64,000 nt of DNA from an uncultured Oscillospiraceae bacterium (GTDB lineage Bacteria; Bacillota; Clostridia; Oscillospirales; Ruminococcaceae), in NCBI GenBank assembly GCA_934486875.1, contig CAKSPU010000002.1:1-64000 (forward strand). The letters are read 5' to 3'. The position numbers and the translations under genes were made by a program. Below, in pieces: positions 63,601 through 64,000 of this stretch; the first letter of the stretch is position 1, and each line of letters begins with the position of its first letter. The notes under the pieces were generated by a model, which ran no database searches, was not told the origin of the DNA, and was given only the letters and a program-made list of their open reading frames with translations.

Positions 63601-64000
63601 TTGAGCAATAAGAAGAAAAAGAAGCATTCGGGTGCCCCAATGCCCCGTACAGCCAAGAAAAACAACATCACCCCCGAGGAGGAGAAGAATATCCCTGTCC
63701 AGAGCCTCAGCGAGATGATGGCATTTTCCGATGAAGCCGAGGAAGAGCCCGAAACAGAGGATATAATCGTTCCAAAGCCGACGGACAAGCCTGCCCCCAA
63801 GGCGGAAGAAAAAGCTGCTCCCAAGGCGGAAGAAAAAGCTGCCCCCAAGGCAGAGGAAAAAGCTGCTCCCAAGACAGAGGAAAAATCTGCTCCCAAAGCA
63901 GAGAATAAACCTGCGCCCAAGGCAGAAGAAAAGCCCGCACCTAAAGCAGAGGAAAAGCCTGTCCCCAAGGAAGATAAGGACGCTCTTTCAAGCGGTCCTA
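63601..64000 (+). CDS. Lys/Glu/Ala/Pro-repeat protein, 5' part
   Basis: Open frame running off the window end. It starts with a basic stretch (SNKKKKKHSGAPMPRTAKK) and an acidic segment around 40-58, then about seven 8-residue units of the form APKAEEKP/A (63790-63957). The start is uncertain: TTG at 63601 follows the promoter and a weak GGATGTG; later GTG or ATG codons are possible. No folded domain is visible yet. Such tracts are usually flexible linkers in membrane or wall proteins, so what lies beyond the window decides its identity. Confidence 0.65.
   Translation, partial: MSNKKKKKHSGAPMPRTAKKNNITPEEEKNIPVQSLSEMMAFSDEAEEEPETEDIIVPKPTDKPAPKAEEKAAPKAEEKAAPKAEEKAAPKTEEKSAPKAENKPAPKAEEKPAPKAEEKPVPKEDKDALSSGP
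63790..63957 (+). repeat. Tandem 24-bp coding repeats
   Basis: Seven consecutive 24-base units, each encoding an 8-residue APKAEEK-type motif, with mostly synonymous variation between units. The array may continue past the window. Confidence 0.85.

Overview
The window looks like a chromosomal segment of a motile, Gram-positive, Ruminococcus-like clostridium (Bacillota, Oscillospiraceae). The evidence is a 389-residue cellobiose 2-epimerase resembling the Ruminococcus albus enzyme, a glgB-glgC-glgD-glgA glycogen operon, SpoIIE, a Trp T-box, the FliW/CsrA pair, TTG and GTG starts, and AGAAAGGA-type Shine-Dalgarno sequences. This placement rests on reading the proteins, not on a database search. 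I found no rRNA, tRNA, CRISPR array, prophage or autonomous insertion sequence.

Layout. 1-11.8 kb (minus strand): a housekeeping run, rnjA (RNase J), gdpP (c-di-AMP phosphodiesterase), a SUFU-domain protein, rplI, dnaB, tilS, hpt, ftsH. rnjA is preceded by a long, hairpin-rich leader behind a consensus promoter. 11.9-17.1 kb (minus): an Rpn-family nuclease with internal 36-bp repeats, a DUF4321 protein, a U32 (RlhA-like) protein, ZapA and a two-helix membrane protein. 17.5-28.3 kb (plus): spoIIE, the glycogen operon and an EAL protein with a degenerate GGDEF domain. 28.4-35.4 kb (minus): the trp operon in the order trpE-trpGD-trpC-trpF-trpB-trpA, controlled by a Trp T-box leader that appears to hold a second terminator/antiterminator switch. 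35.5-39.7 kb (minus): secA, cellobiose 2-epimerase, comFB. 40.1-42.8 kb (plus): aspartate kinase and citrate synthase. 43.4-52.7 kb (minus): a late flagellar operon flgM-flgN-flgK-flgL-DUF6470-fliW-csrA-fliD-fliS-fliT behind a textbook sigma-28 promoter. 53.0-58.3 kb (minus): cheA-cheW-cheR-cheB-cheW. 58.7-64.0 kb (plus): ylqG/ylqH-like genes, a small AT-rich gene, purine nucleoside phosphorylase, a GNAT, an ECF transporter S component and the start of a repetitive Lys/Glu/Ala/Pro protein.

How it fits together. The flagellar operon encodes its own controls: FlgM (anti-sigma-28) and the FliW-CsrA switch, with a possible CsrA-binding hairpin over the flgM ribosome-binding site. Cyclic dinucleotide signalling recurs (GdpP, the EAL protein, possibly ComFB). 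The glycogen operon and cellobiose 2-epimerase suggest plant-glucan use with glycogen storage.

The least explained material is non-coding: (i) a family of about 160-bp palindromic elements (1-133, 17319-17479, 24768-24926, and a half copy at 42853-42907) whose arms differ between copies but stay complementary within each copy; (ii) a different element at 16113-16275 carrying the same GC-rich core; (iii) a multi-hairpin repeat found on both sides of the flagellar operon; (iv) the rnjA leader; (v) the double attenuator of the trp operon.
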